Counted from the first letter of the stretch, positions 39,257-49,600 are shown. The stretch is DNA of 64,000 nt from an uncultured Cohaesibacter sp. (GCF_963678225.1 NZ_OY782764.1:705001-769000), one strand, 5' to 3'. Translations and numbers: made by a program. Notes: generated by a model not told the origin, from the letters alone.

Positions 39257-40018
39257 TTAGGTTTCTTTTTCCCCCGGGGTTTCCTCAAATCCCAAATCGT
39301 AGCCGGTCTGAGACAGAATGCGCGTAGCGGCTACATGCGCAGCGTCGGAATCCCGCATCCGGATTGCTTCCATCAAACGACGGTGACGTTCCAGACTTTC
39401 GCGAAGCTCTTCGGCTGTCTCGTTACTGGTTTTGATCACCAGCAAGATCGCGGGGCGCAGAATATGAACGATCTGAGCCCAAACCAAATTATGTGTCGCG
39501 CGATAGATCGCTTCGTGAAAAGCGATATCGGCTTGAGAAAAACTCACCCGCTCTCCCAGCGAGGCCCGTCTCTCCCAGTTTGCCTCCATCACATTGAAGG
39601 CTTCCTCCATGGCCAACAGATCACGTGCTGTGGCCCGCTTGGCCGCCAAGGTGGCGATGAGTGGTTCGGTCGTAACGCGGAACTCGAAAACGTCATGCAG
39701 AACCCCAAGGTTCGGTGCAGCATAATCGGCAATCCACTGGCTGACCTGGCTATCAAGGAAGTTCCACTCGCGAAATTCCTGAACCGTAGTCCCCCGTCCG
39801 GCACGACGCGCAACAATACCCAGCGTTTCCAGCAGCTGCAGCGCCGAGCGCACGGACGCTCTACTAATCTGATGCGTTGCCGCCAATTCGGTTTCCGGAG
39901 GCAACGTATCCCCTGGAACCAGAGACCCATCGAAAACGAGTTTCGCCAGCTCGTCGGCCAGTAAGCCTCCAACCGCTTTCGAATTGCCTGTTTTCGATAT
40001 TTCCGCCGTATTGGTCAT
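39257..40018 (-). CDS. GntR/FadR-family regulator of the hexonate operon
   Basis: Regulator of 253 residues: winged helix (LPPETELAATHQISRASVRSALQLLETLGIV in the N-terminal third) and FCD domain (EFRVTTEPLIATLAAKRA, ADIAFHEAIYRATHNL) with the metal-site Asp and His. ATG at 40018 has GGAAAG upstream and is preferred over 40078. It resembles DgoR-type repressors of galactonate genes and is the first gene of the same-strand operon, so it is probably autoregulated through the repeated GTCTGA sites upstream. The inducer is probably galactonate or a derivative. Confidence 0.88.
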   Translation of the reverse strand: MTNTAEISKTGNSKAVGGLLADELAKLVFDGSLVPGDTLPPETELAATHQISRASVRSALQLLETLGIVARRAGRGTTVQEFREWNFLDSQVSQWIADYAAPNLGVLHDVFEFRVTTEPLIATLAAKRATARDLLAMEEAFNVMEANWERRASLGERVSFSQADIAFHEAIYRATHNLVWAQIVHILRPAILLVIKTSNETAEELRESLERHRRLMEAIRMRDSDAAHVAATRILSQTGYDLGFEETPGEKET

Positions 40019-40036
40019 CGTGTCTTTCCACTCTCT

Positions 40037-40087
40037 GTCTGAACAAGCTATTCCAATTGTCTGACATTTGCAACACAAAAATCAGAC
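40037..40087. promoter_or_regulatory. Repeated GTCTGA sites upstream of gntR
   Basis: GTCTGA occurs at 40037-40042 and 40059-40064 and its complement TCAGAC at 40082-40087, spaced 22-23 bases (about two helical turns). The central and right sites read TTGTCTGACA and ATCAGACAA, close to the TTGTNNNACAA style of FCD-GntR operators. A further inverted repeat GGTGTC/GACACC lies at 40099-40118. Binding by the adjacent regulator is inferred. Confidence 0.5.
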
Positions 40088-40246
40088 AAAACACACAAGG
40101 TGTCAGTCCATAGACACCCAAAAGTATAACTATGCCGAATATTGCTCTTTTAACAATTGGCATAAATCAACGCCCGCCAAGCTATACAGCATTGGCAATG
40201 CTTATTGTTTCCGGTAGGTCGACTTTTTAAAAACGGGAAACAAAAT

Positions 40247-40340
40247 ACATATTCATTTTCCATTATCGCTACAAATGGAAGCGTTTCGGACAACTACTGA
40301 TTGACACCCATGACGATCAGAGCAACAGAAATGAATATGT
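40247..40340. repeat. 12-base inverted repeat upstream of the first RTX gene
   Basis: ACATATTCATTT (40247-40258) and AAATGAATATGT (40329-40340) are exact inverted copies 70 bases apart; both are flanked on the outer side by GGAAACA/TGTTTCC-like sequence, the left copy with a short insertion. This looks like a paired regulator-binding site ahead of the RTX gene at 40487. Confidence 0.45.
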
Positions 40341-40486
40341 TTCCGAACGATGGTTTTCGTCCGCAAGGAGCAACTCAGATCGGCCACTATGTTCGATGAC
40401 CACGCCCCTTTGACACTGTTTCTCTCAAACCGGCTTATCGCCCAATATTGTCTTCTTTTTTCAGAATACGCATACAGGAATAAAAT

Positions 40487-43171
40487 ATGGCTCAGGTAAC
40501 CTATTATCAGGCAGCATCAGGTGTAGATTTTTACGTTGATGGGATGGAAGACGGCACACTCTTCAATGTAAGCAGCACACAATTTTCGATATCCAATACT
40601 GACGGCACTCGGATCGACTTGTTTGGCAACAACATCACGTCCGTTGGCTTTGGTGATGATCTGGAAATAACAGGCGGCACCATAACCCGCGCCCTGCTCA
40701 TTGATGCCCATGGCAACACAATGGTTGAAGCAACGGATTTCAGCATATCGCTAGAGTCCTTTATCGCGACATTAGATGCAGTCGATTGGAACGCATCCGC
40801 TCTGGATTCAAGCTTCGAAACCGCGTTCGAATATTTCTATTCTCTTGCCGTGACAGGAGGCAGCTCAGTCGACGCAAGCGCTACCCAGGGCACAGAAGCC
40901 ACGCCCATCGAGCTGAATGGTGACAGGGGCGATGACACTATTACCGGAGGCGATGGCGCTGATTTGATCTTCGCATATAAGGGCGACGATACCATCAACG
41001 GCAACGCAGGAAACGACATCATCTATGGTATGGATGACAACGACACGATCCATGGCGGTAATGGCGACGATCAGCTTTACGGTGGCTACGGGAACGATGT
41101 GCTCTATGCTGGCGCTGGCGAAGACTATCTTGATGGCGGACCGGGCAATGACACGATTTATGTTACAAAGGCCGCAACCGATGACGATGACAACACCATC
41201 GTGACTGGTGAGGGAAACGATACTGTCATCCTGACAAACGACCTTGCCTATATATGCATGAACTACGATTTCATGAACGAGGGGATCGTTGCCAATCTGT
41301 CAACCGGTCTGGTTCAGTCCAGCACCAAGACAGACCGCGTCCTGCTCAATGGAGGCGATGTTGACCGTTTCGTTGGCACCGCATTTGACGACACCATCAC
41401 GACGGATGCCCAAGGCACATTGCTGATCTCGCTTGGGGGCAATGATACTCTGATCGGAGGAGCTGGCAATGATACCGTCTCCTATTATTATGACTATTAC
41501 AATGGTGGCACGAATGCCGCAACGGTCAATCTGGCAACCGGCATTGCCACCGATGGCTTTGGCGATACGGACAGCCTGTCCGGAATCGAGAGGGTTCGAG
41601 GAACCTTCCTTCCTGATACCTTCATCGGCTCGGACGCAGATGAAATCTTCCTTGGCCTGGGCGGAAATGACAAGATTTCCGGCGGTGGTGGCTTTGATAT
41701 GGTTGACTATCACAAGGATGACAACAAACTTGGGCTTTACAACAATTTCGGCACAGCTGGCGTGATTGTGAATCTGGCAAGAGGAACAGCGACAGACGGC
41801 TATGGCGACACCGACATCTTGTCAGGCATCGAAGGCGCCAAAGGCACAGACCAGGACGACACCCTCATCGGCTCCGCAGTTCATAACGAACTCTTGGGCA
41901 TAGATGGCAATGACACCCTGAAAGGCCTGGCTGGCGCTGACCTGCTCAATGGCGGCGATGGCAATGACACCCTCTTTGGGGGGACCGGGGTCGACACGAT
42001 GATCGGCGGCGCAGGCAACGACACATTCTATGTCGACAACAGCAGCGACATCGTCACAGAGACCGCGGGCGAAGGCACGGACAGAGTGTTCAGTTCAGCC
42101 AGCTATAACCTCAAAAACACCAGCCAATATATCGAAAACATCACTCTGACCGGCAAGGCAAACCTTGACGCCACAGGCAACGTGCAAGCCAACAACATAA
42201 GCGGCAACATCGGTGACAATCATCTCTACGGTCTTTTTGGGAATGATACGCTGTCGGGACTGGCGGGAAATGATATTCTCGACGGGGGCGATGGCAATGA
42301 CAGACTGTTCGGCAACTTCGGCAACGACACTCTGAACGGAGGCAACGGCGATGACAGGCTCTTTGGCCAGGTTGGCGCCGATACGCTCTTCGGCCATGTG
42401 GGCAAGGATACCCTCAGCGGTGGCGCGGGCAATGACAAGCTCTTTGGTGGCGCCGGAGATGACATCCTCAATGGCAATGATGGAGTTGACACGCTTCACG
42501 GTAACCAGAACAACGACACCCTAAACGGGGGCAACGGCAACGACATCCTCTTTGGCGACCTAGGCAATGATAAGCTCTTTGGTGGTGCCGGAGATGACAA
42601 GCTCAACGGCAACATCGGTGCTGATACGCTCCATGGCAATCAACAGAACGACACTCTTTATGGTGGTCTGGGCGATGACAAATTGTTCGGTGATCTCGGC
42701 AACGACCGTTTGTTCGGCAATCAGGGCAACGACACGCTCAATGGCGGTACGGGCAATGACAGCCTGCACGGCGGCATCGGCAATGACATTCTGGGAGCTG
42801 GCGTAGGCGCCGACACCCTGATTGGCAGCCTCGGAATAGACATCATGTTTGCTGGCAACGACAATGCTCAGGACACATTCGTGTTCTCTAGCGTCAATGA
42901 CAGCTTGGCCAGAGCCAACCATGACAAGCTTTACATGTTTGACAGTGGCGAGGATATCATCGATCTTTCCGCTATCGACGCCAATAGCGCCACCTCGATA
43001 GACGATAGCTTTACCTTCAGCGGCACAACCGCGGATGCTCACGCTGTTTGGTATCAAGCCAGCGGCTCCGACCTGTTTGTCTTTGCTGACACGGACGGCG
43101 ATGCCTCGGCCGATTTTGAAATTCAACTCATGAATACCCAGACTCTGGTCGATACAGATTTCATCCTTTAA
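40487..43171 (+). CDS. RTX calcium-binding secreted protein
   Basis: Protein of 894 acidic residues, no Sec signal peptide. Residues 1-140 are a non-repetitive beta-rich domain I do not recognise. GGxGxDxLx nonapeptide arrays occupy about 145-225, 300-330, 380-405, 455-512 and 570-790, forming calcium-dependent beta-rolls. A module around VNLATGIATDGFGDTDSLSGIE (345-367) recurs at 428-448 and, diverged, near 268. The last 100 residues (DTFVFSS to DFEIQLM and DTDFIL) match the type I secretion C-terminus, shared with the protein at 46614-50174. AGGAA precedes ATG. The exporter genes follow on the same strand. No catalytic motif was seen, so an adhesive or matrix role is likely. Confidence 0.9.
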   Translation: MAQVTYYQAASGVDFYVDGMEDGTLFNVSSTQFSISNTDGTRIDLFGNNITSVGFGDDLEITGGTITRALLIDAHGNTMVEATDFSISLESFIATLDAVDWNASALDSSFETAFEYFYSLAVTGGSSVDASATQGTEATPIELNGDRGDDTITGGDGADLIFAYKGDDTINGNAGNDIIYGMDDNDTIHGGNGDDQLYGGYGNDVLYAGAGEDYLDGGPGNDTIYVTKAATDDDDNTIVTGEGNDTVILTNDLAYICMNYDFMNEGIVANLSTGLVQSSTKTDRVLLNGGDVDRFVGTAFDDTITTDAQGTLLISLGGNDTLIGGAGNDTVSYYYDYYNGGTNAATVNLATGIATDGFGDTDSLSGIERVRGTFLPDTFIGSDADEIFLGLGGNDKISGGGGFDMVDYHKDDNKLGLYNNFGTAGVIVNLARGTATDGYGDTDILSGIEGAKGTDQDDTLIGSAVHNELLGIDGNDTLKGLAGADLLNGGDGNDTLFGGTGVDTMIGGAGNDTFYVDNSSDIVTETAGEGTDRVFSSASYNLKNTSQYIENITLTGKANLDATGNVQANNISGNIGDNHLYGLFGNDTLSGLAGNDILDGGDGNDRLFGNFGNDTLNGGNGDDRLFGQVGADTLFGHVGKDTLSGGAGNDKLFGGAGDDILNGNDGVDTLHGNQNNDTLNGGNGNDILFGDLGNDKLFGGAGDDKLNGNIGADTLHGNQQNDTLYGGLGDDKLFGDLGNDRLFGNQGNDTLNGGTGNDSLHGGIGNDILGAGVGADTLIGSLGIDIMFAGNDNAQDTFVFSSVNDSLARANHDKLYMFDSGEDIIDLSAIDANSATSIDDSFTFSGTTADAHAVWYQASGSDLFVFADTDGDASADFEIQLMNTQTLVDTDFIL

Positions 43172-43210
43172 GGACGTAGCCAACATAAGTCCTTAAAAAT
43201 TAAGCTTTAC

Positions 43211-43250
43211 AAGCGAATCCACTTTAAACGGTGGACTCGCTTTATTTGTT
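43211..43250 (+). terminator. Terminator after the first RTX gene
   Basis: AAGCGAATCCAC (43211-43222) and GTGGACTCGCTT (43231-43242) form a 12-base stem with one mismatch and an eight-base loop, followed by TATTTGTTT. It lies 40 bases past the RTX stop and separates it from the exporter operon. Confidence 0.85.
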
Positions 43251-43295
43251 TCGTTTTATTACAATTTGGAAATGCTCGCCGTGTTACATGGTTAA

Positions 43296-43325
43296 ACAAT
43301 GCTAATAGCATTGTAGCAATTGACA
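43296..43325. promoter_or_regulatory. Palindrome and possible -35 upstream of the exporter operon
   Basis: ACAATGCTA-A-TAGCATTGT (43296-43314) is a perfect 9-base inverted repeat around one base. A consensus TTGACA follows at 43320-43325, 80 bases before the GTG start; no good -10 is apparent. The palindrome probably binds a dimeric regulator. Confidence 0.5.
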
Positions 43326-43404
43326 TTTCTTTCGTGATTGCGCATGCAACACGGTAAGAAAATTATCTTTTTATTTCTTTTTTTCCTCGCAATGGAGGTA
43401 CAGC

Positions 43405-45117
43405 GTGCCAAGACCCCCAGCGAAAGCAAACAGCAAATTGGTTAGTTTTTTCAAGAATACAGGTTGGGTCTGGGTTGGCGTTGGCTTACTGAGCGCCATC
43501 ATCAATATTCTGATGCTGACAGGTCCGCTTTTTATGCTGCAAGTCTATGATCGCGTGCTATCGAGCAACTCTGTACCAACACTCGTCGTCTTGGGCATCA
43601 TCGCGATCACGCTTTATACCTTCTATGGCATTCTGGATATTCTGCGCAGCCGGATATTGTTGCGGATCGGCCAATATGTCGACGCGCGCATGTCTGAAAG
43701 CGTCTATCGAGCCTCATCGACAGCCCCGATTATCACCGGATCCAACGCATCAGCCGTTCGCCCGGTAAGTGACCTGGACCGCATCCGTCAGTTCCTTTCC
43801 AGCCCCGGCCCAGCGGCGCTGTTCGACAGCCCATGGATGCCCTTCTACCTGTTTATCGTCTATCTGTTCCATCCTATTCTGGGACTTATCGGCCTGTTGG
43901 GGGCCATTGTCATCGGCATTCTTATCGCTCTTAACGAGTGGCTCTCCAGAACCCCCATCAAGGACGCAACACAGGAAGCTGCCGTGCGCAACGAGCTGGT
44001 GGAGTCCTCTCGCGCCAATGCCGAAGTGTCCAAGGCGATGGGGATGTTTGGCGACCTGCAGCAGCGTTGGACCCGAAACAACGAAAGCTATCTGCGCAAG
44101 CAGAAAACAGCCGCTGACCGCAATGGCTTTTTCACGTCGGTGACCAAGACCATCCGCCTGATGCTGCAATCCACCATTCTTGGTGTGGGCGCATGGCTTG
44201 CCATTCAGCATGAAATCACGGCCGGCACAATGGTCGCGGGCTCTATCATGGTATCGCGCGCCCTTTCTCCCATCGAGCTTGCCATCAGCCAGTGGCGTGC
44301 CTTTGTCGGCGCTCGACAATCCCATGCACGCCTGATTGAGCTCATGAGCAAAATGCCGGATCATGATGTCGATCTGGAATTACCCATTCCGCAAGACAAT
44401 CTCTCCATTGAGCAGGCAAGCTGCGCCCCGATCGGCAGCCGCAAGGCCTTCATTGCACCGATGTCTCTCAAATTGAAGGCAGGGCAGGCTCTGGGCATCA
44501 TTGGCCCATCCGGATCGGGCAAGTCAACATTGGCCAAATGCATGGTCGGCATTCTGCCAACCCTGAGTGGTGCCGTTCGCTTCGACGGGTCAGAACTCAA
44601 TCATTGGTCAGAAGACAAACACAAGCATATCATCGGCTATCTGCCACAGGACTTGCAGCTGTTTCAGGGAACGGTTGCCCAGAATATCGCGCGCTTTGAT
44701 GCCGAAGCCTCTTCAGAGGCGGTTATCGAAGCGGCTCGATTGGCTGATCTGCACGACATGATTTCCCGTCTGCCCGATGGCTATGACACTGTTATCGGGC
44801 CTGCTGGCTTTGCTCTTTCAGGCGGACAGATGCAACGCATTGCGCTTGCAAGAGCACTTTATGGCGACCCGTTTCTCATCGTATTGGACGAGCCCAATTC
44901 AAGCCTCGACAGTCAGGGCGAAGGCGCATTGACCAAAGCCCTGTTTGCCATGAAGGAAAAGGGATCGATCGTCGTGGTCATCGCCCATCGCCCCAGCGCC
45001 CTTGCCGCCGTCGACTATGTTCTCTGTCTGAACGAAGGACAGGTTCAGGCTATCGGTCCGAAGAATGAAGTTCTTGCCAAGGTCCTTTCACCTGTTTCTG
45101 CGCAAGGGGCTGCTTGA
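43405..45117 (+). CDS. Type I secretion ABC exporter (PrsD/HlyB-like)
   Basis: Inner-membrane export ATPase of 570 residues without an N-terminal peptidase domain. The membrane domain (about 15-310) has paired helices and LMLTGPLFMLQVYDRVLSS, typical of RTX exporters. The ATPase domain has Walker A GPSGSGKST (about 367-375), signature ALSGGQMQR (about 470) and LIVLDEPNSSLD. The start is GTG at 43405 with GGAGG six bases upstream. It is followed after six bases by its HlyD partner and flanked by two RTX genes, which are its probable cargo. The outer-membrane TolC partner is not encoded here. Confidence 0.93.
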   Translation: MPRPPAKANSKLVSFFKNTGWVWVGVGLLSAIINILMLTGPLFMLQVYDRVLSSNSVPTLVVLGIIAITLYTFYGILDILRSRILLRIGQYVDARMSESVYRASSTAPIITGSNASAVRPVSDLDRIRQFLSSPGPAALFDSPWMPFYLFIVYLFHPILGLIGLLGAIVIGILIALNEWLSRTPIKDATQEAAVRNELVESSRANAEVSKAMGMFGDLQQRWTRNNESYLRKQKTAADRNGFFTSVTKTIRLMLQSTILGVGAWLAIQHEITAGTMVAGSIMVSRALSPIELAISQWRAFVGARQSHARLIELMSKMPDHDVDLELPIPQDNLSIEQASCAPIGSRKAFIAPMSLKLKAGQALGIIGPSGSGKSTLAKCMVGILPTLSGAVRFDGSELNHWSEDKHKHIIGYLPQDLQLFQGTVAQNIARFDAEASSEAVIEAARLADLHDMISRLPDGYDTVIGPAGFALSGGQMQRIALARALYGDPFLIVLDEPNSSLDSQGEGALTKALFAMKEKGSIVVVIAHRPSALAAVDYVLCLNEGQVQAIGPKNEVLAKVLSPVSAQGAA

Positions 45118-45123
45118 TCCGCC

Positions 45124-46434
45124 ATGAATAATTCACTCGCAAAATCGATCACAAAAGAGCTTCGCGTTCATCTCGTTATCGCGCTCATCCTAACGATCAT
45201 CATTGTTGGCGGTCTGGGCGTTTCCAGTGCTTATTCAAACATTTCCAGCGCGGTCATTGCTTCCGGCTCGGTGGTCGTTGAAGGCAATCGCAAAAGAGTT
45301 CAGCATCGCGAAGGTGGAACGGTTAAGGAGATCAACGTCAAGGAGGGCGACCCGGTCGCCGCTGGCGACATTCTCATTCGCCTTGACGACACATCCACCC
45401 GTGCCAATCTCGCCATCGTCACCAAACATCTTGCACAATTGCGCGCCGCGGAAGCGCGCCTGATCGCTGAACGCGATGGCCTTGAGGACATCGACTTTCC
45501 CGAAATTGACCCATCCGTGATGAGCAAAAGCGAGATGGAAGATCTGTATAAAAGCCATAGACAGCTGCTGCTCTCAAAACGCAACGCCCTTGCGGGCAAC
45601 AAGAGCCAGTTGCAAGAACAGATTAATCAGATCCGGACGCAGATTGACGGTTTGCAAGTCCAGCGCGATGCCAAGAATGACGAAATTTCCTTTATCCAGA
45701 GCGACATCACAGCCAATGTGTCCCTTCTGGAAAAGCAGCTGGTAACAAAATCTAGGGTCAACACCCTAAAGCGCGAAAAAGCCGAGCTGGAAGGAGAATA
45801 TGGGGCCTTTGTCTCAGATATCGCCCAGCTCAAGCAGGCAATCAGTGAGAAAAAGTTCCAGATCGTTCAGCTGGACGAGAATTACCAATCGTCGGTTCTG
45901 GAACAATATCACGAGACCGAAACAAAGATCGGGCAACTGGAACAACAGGAAATCGCTGCACGCGAACAGCTCAGGCACGTGGAAATCAAGGCACCTCAGG
46001 ACGGGCGTGTCCTGCAGCTGGCCGTGCACACCATCGGGGCCGTGATTTCTCCGGGAGAAACCGTGATGATCATCGTTCCTTCTGCAGATAATCTGGTAAT
46101 TGACGCCCAAGTCAGCCCAGCCCAGATCGATCGTTTGTCACCCGAACAGGAAGCCCGCTTACGCTTTCCTGCCTTCGATCGCCGCACCACTCCGGAGCTT
46201 GCAGGCACCTTGAGTCTCATCTCTGCGGACCGCATCGTCGATAGCTCGACAGGCACAGCCTATTATCTCGTGCGCGTTACGATAAATGACGGAGAACTCA
46301 GCCGGCTGGGCGGCAAGCTTCTGGTACCCGGCATGCCGGTAGAGGTTTATCTGCAAACAGGATATAGAAGCATCATGTCCTACTTGATCAAACCCATGGT
46401 CGACCAGATCACTCATGCTTTCAAGGAACGCTAG
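45124..46434 (+). CDS. Type I secretion membrane fusion protein (HlyD/PrsE-like)
   Basis: Periplasmic adaptor of 436 residues with one N-terminal membrane helix (about 15-38), a lipoyl half-motif (VQHREGGTVKEINVKEGDPV), a long coiled-coil hairpin (about 95-290) and a beta-barrel end (ASVDGR-type segment VEIKAPQDGRVLQLAV, then SPEQEARLRFPAFDRRTTPEL). It links the ABC exporter to an outer-membrane channel. It starts six bases after the exporter stop, so the pair is one unit, and it ends at the terminator at 46535-46570. Confidence 0.92.
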   Translation: MNNSLAKSITKELRVHLVIALILTIIIVGGLGVSSAYSNISSAVIASGSVVVEGNRKRVQHREGGTVKEINVKEGDPVAAGDILIRLDDTSTRANLAIVTKHLAQLRAAEARLIAERDGLEDIDFPEIDPSVMSKSEMEDLYKSHRQLLLSKRNALAGNKSQLQEQINQIRTQIDGLQVQRDAKNDEISFIQSDITANVSLLEKQLVTKSRVNTLKREKAELEGEYGAFVSDIAQLKQAISEKKFQIVQLDENYQSSVLEQYHETETKIGQLEQQEIAAREQLRHVEIKAPQDGRVLQLAVHTIGAVISPGETVMIIVPSADNLVIDAQVSPAQIDRLSPEQEARLRFPAFDRRTTPELAGTLSLISADRIVDSSTGTAYYLVRVTINDGELSRLGGKLLVPGMPVEVYLQTGYRSIMSYLIKPMVDQITHAFKER

Positions 46435-46534
46435 CCTAGATAGAGTAACTGGTTGACAAGCGGCAGGGTCCAAGCGAGCGTAAGCCAATCGATCCATAAC
46501 GCACCGTCTTAAACGTCCAGCCATAAAGAAACAT

Positions 46535-46570
46535 GAAAAAAGCAGCATCCTATCTTGGGATGCTGCTTTT
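46535..46570. terminator. Bidirectional terminator between hlyD-like gene and second RTX gene
   Basis: AAAAGCAGCATCC (about 46538-46550) pairs with GGATGCTGCTTTT (46558-46570) around a short loop, with A-run on the left and T-run on the right. It serves the exporter operon and the converging RTX gene. Confidence 0.9.
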
Positions 46571-46613
46571 AGTTTATGCCTCAAGCTTCAGCCCAGAAGC
46601 AGTCAGCGATGCA

Positions 46614-49600
46614 TCACAGGATTACATCTCCCGCATTCAGCCCACCAATGTCGTTGATCTGAATTTCAAAATCAGCAACATTGTTGCCGTTGTTATCTCC
46701 GCGAAGAACAACATCCGTGCCCGTATCGACCCACCAGACCGAATGCGCCTTGGCGACATGGCCCGTGAAAGCGAAGGCCTGATTACCAGCTGCCGATGTA
46801 TTGGCATCAATTCCGGACAGATCGATCTTGTCCTCCCCACGGTCGAACTGGAAGATCTTGTCGCGTACAGCCGCACCGACACGGCTTTCCAGAACCGTAT
46901 TGAAGTCAAACACATCACGAACATTGTCGACACCAGCAAACATCCGGTCCATGCCATTGCCGCCATTCAAACGATCAGCCCCGAGGTTTCCTTGCAGGAT
47001 ATCGTTGCCGTTGCCACCAAACAGGCTGTCGGCACCATTTCTGCCATATAGGGTATCGTTGTGATTGCCACCGAATAGGGCATCATTGTGATTGCCCCCG
47101 TCCAGAATGTCATTGCCGTTGGCTCCATCAAGCCGATCAGCGCCATCACCGCCATTCAGACGGTCATTGCCTTTGTAGCCAAAGAGCTTATCATTCCCTA
47201 CCAGACCATTCAGGATATTATTCCCCAAATTGCCTTCAATCTTGTTGGCCAACCCGTTGCCAATCCCGTTGATGTTTGCCTTGCCCGTAAGGTTCAGATT
47301 CTCAACAAAAGCGCCATTCAGCTTGAGAGAGAAGCTTGAAGAGCTGTTTACACTATCAATGCCCCCTTTGGCCACTTCGACGATTTTGTCGCCCCAACTT
47401 TCGACAAAATAGATGTCATTGCCAGCGCCACCCCGCATAGTATCAAGCCCATTGCCACCATAAAGGAAATCATTCCCATTGCCTCCGATTAGGAAATCCT
47501 GCCCATCATTGCCATAGAGCTTGTCATTACCATCAAAGCCATAAAGGACATTGTTACCCGCATTCCCGAAGATTGCATTGTTGGCACCGTTACCAAACCC
47601 TTTGAGATTGGCGTCACCCAAGAGATTCAAGCTCTCAACATTCTGACCATCATCTCTCAGGCTAAACGAAATGTGCGAGTTGATCTTGTCGAACCCACCG
47701 CGCGCATATTCTGTGACGGTATCGCGGGCCATATTGACATAATAGACGTCGTTGCCGGTACCACCTGACATTTTGTCAGCGCCGGCACCACCAAAGAGCA
47801 CGTCATTCCCAGACATGCCTGACAAGACGTCATCGCCATGGCCCCCATGAATAGTATCATTGCCGCCATTGCCCATGATGGTGTCACTGCCATCATTGCC
47901 GAACAAGATATCATCACCGTCTCCGGTCCCGGCATTCTTCAATGTCACACCCACTCTCGCTGTCGTATGAGCGGGATCAGACGCAACCATCCGAACCACG
48001 ATCTGGTCATTGGCCGATGTTGACAGGCCATTGACAGTGGCAGAGTATCTCAGACCTAGAGGTGTACTGGTGAATTCGGCTGGCCTGATCGTTTCCACGA
48101 CCTTGCCATTGACCAGAATTTCGATACGCGCAACTTCGCTTGCCTGCACAGGCGCACCGGTCAAACTGGAGGTCAGGGCAGACGGTGTTAGCACGCGTTC
48201 TGCAGTGTCGTTGTCCAGCCCATCATCGACCAGATCTAGCACATCGATATTGGCGCCGGTCCCCAAACCAATCGCTCGAATGGTTGCATTCAGCCCATTG
48301 GCCGCCAGCAAGGTTGAGACTTCATCTGAATAGGCGCCCTGATCGCCAGGAGCACCGTCAGACATGAAGAAGACATGATTTTCGCCTGTCCCCATACCAT
48401 TAAGAGCCGTAATTGTCTGGTCGAGCGCAGCTTCAAAATAGGTGCTTCCGCTGGCATTCAACGTTTCCAGAACACTATCGACATTGCCCCCAACGGTCCC
48501 ATTATAAATGGTCGTGGCAGAACCCGAGAAGGCGACAACAGCAAGGTTGGAACCAGACAGTCCTGCACTCACCAAAGAATCTGTCACCGACTCATAAGCG
48601 GTAATGGCGCCATCGATGAGTTCGTTTGCATAGCCATCTCCGTTCATGTCCGGAACGGTTTCATTGCCGGAGAAGCTTGACCCCATTGAGCCAGAAACGT
48701 CGATGACATAAACGATATTGAAATCGGATGTCTTCATCGCATCACGACTAATGAAGCCGGACACGTCAATGGAATTCGTATTCGATGTTGCAGGCAGAGT
48801 TGCGGAAATGGAGAGCTGCTGCTGCGTACTCGGTACGGTGACTGTATTGGACAGTGTCTGCAGATTATCATCATCACCATAGATGATATCGTCACCATCG
48901 CCCCCCAAAATGACATCGGCCCCGTTGCCGCCATGGACCGTGTCATTGCCACCATAAGCGCTTATGATGTCATTGCCATTTCTGCCATCCATCGTATCGG
49001 CAAGGTCTGTACCTTCAAGAAAGTCTGGCCCGGCCGTTCCAACAATCGGATTCTCAACGCCCAGCTCGAAAACCGATACGCCGCTTTCGCTGCTGCCCGT
49101 GGCAATAACATAGCTGTGCCCATCAATCGTCACGATGTCTGAATAGTCAGTCCCATAGAGATTGACGGTTTCATCGTCACTCACGGTATCCACCAACGTC
49201 AACGATCCATCATTACCCACGCTGAAGTAACTCAGACTACTATAGTTTGCACTATTCGTCATGAGATAGGTTTGGCCATTGAGCGTAAAGGTCTCTAGCC
49301 CCAAGACGCCACTAAGCTCTGTAGAATTGTCACTTGGAGTATTGAAGACGTTGGTCAGGGTTCCGTTGGCGGCCACAGAAAACACACTGATACCAGCAGA
49401 AGAGGAGCCACCAACAAACAAATATGTCGTCCCATTCACGACAGCGGTTGTCAGCTCCGTAGCGTAAGACAGATTTAGGTCGCCGGTATTCTCAACAGTA
49501 TCGATAAAGGTCATTGTCCCGTTGGCATTCAAGCGCATAACGGTGACGGCGCTGTCATAGTAGCCGGCAACAAAGACATAAGTGCCCGTCCCGACCTTGG

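Larger units (their letters stand above)
40019..40486. other. Divergent intergenic region between gntR and the RTX gene
   Basis: Nearly 470 AT-rich bases with no gene. The left part holds the gntR operator-like repeats. The right part holds a long-range inverted repeat (40247-40258 with 40329-40340) and the ribosome site AGGAA before the RTX start. Promoters for both directions should lie here. Confidence 0.6.

Noticed and set aside
41960-42830. Dense short DNA repeats that could suggest a CRISPR array
   Set aside because: The repeats are in frame, 27 bases long and encode GGxGxDxLx nonapeptides; spacers are absent, so this is an RTX array.
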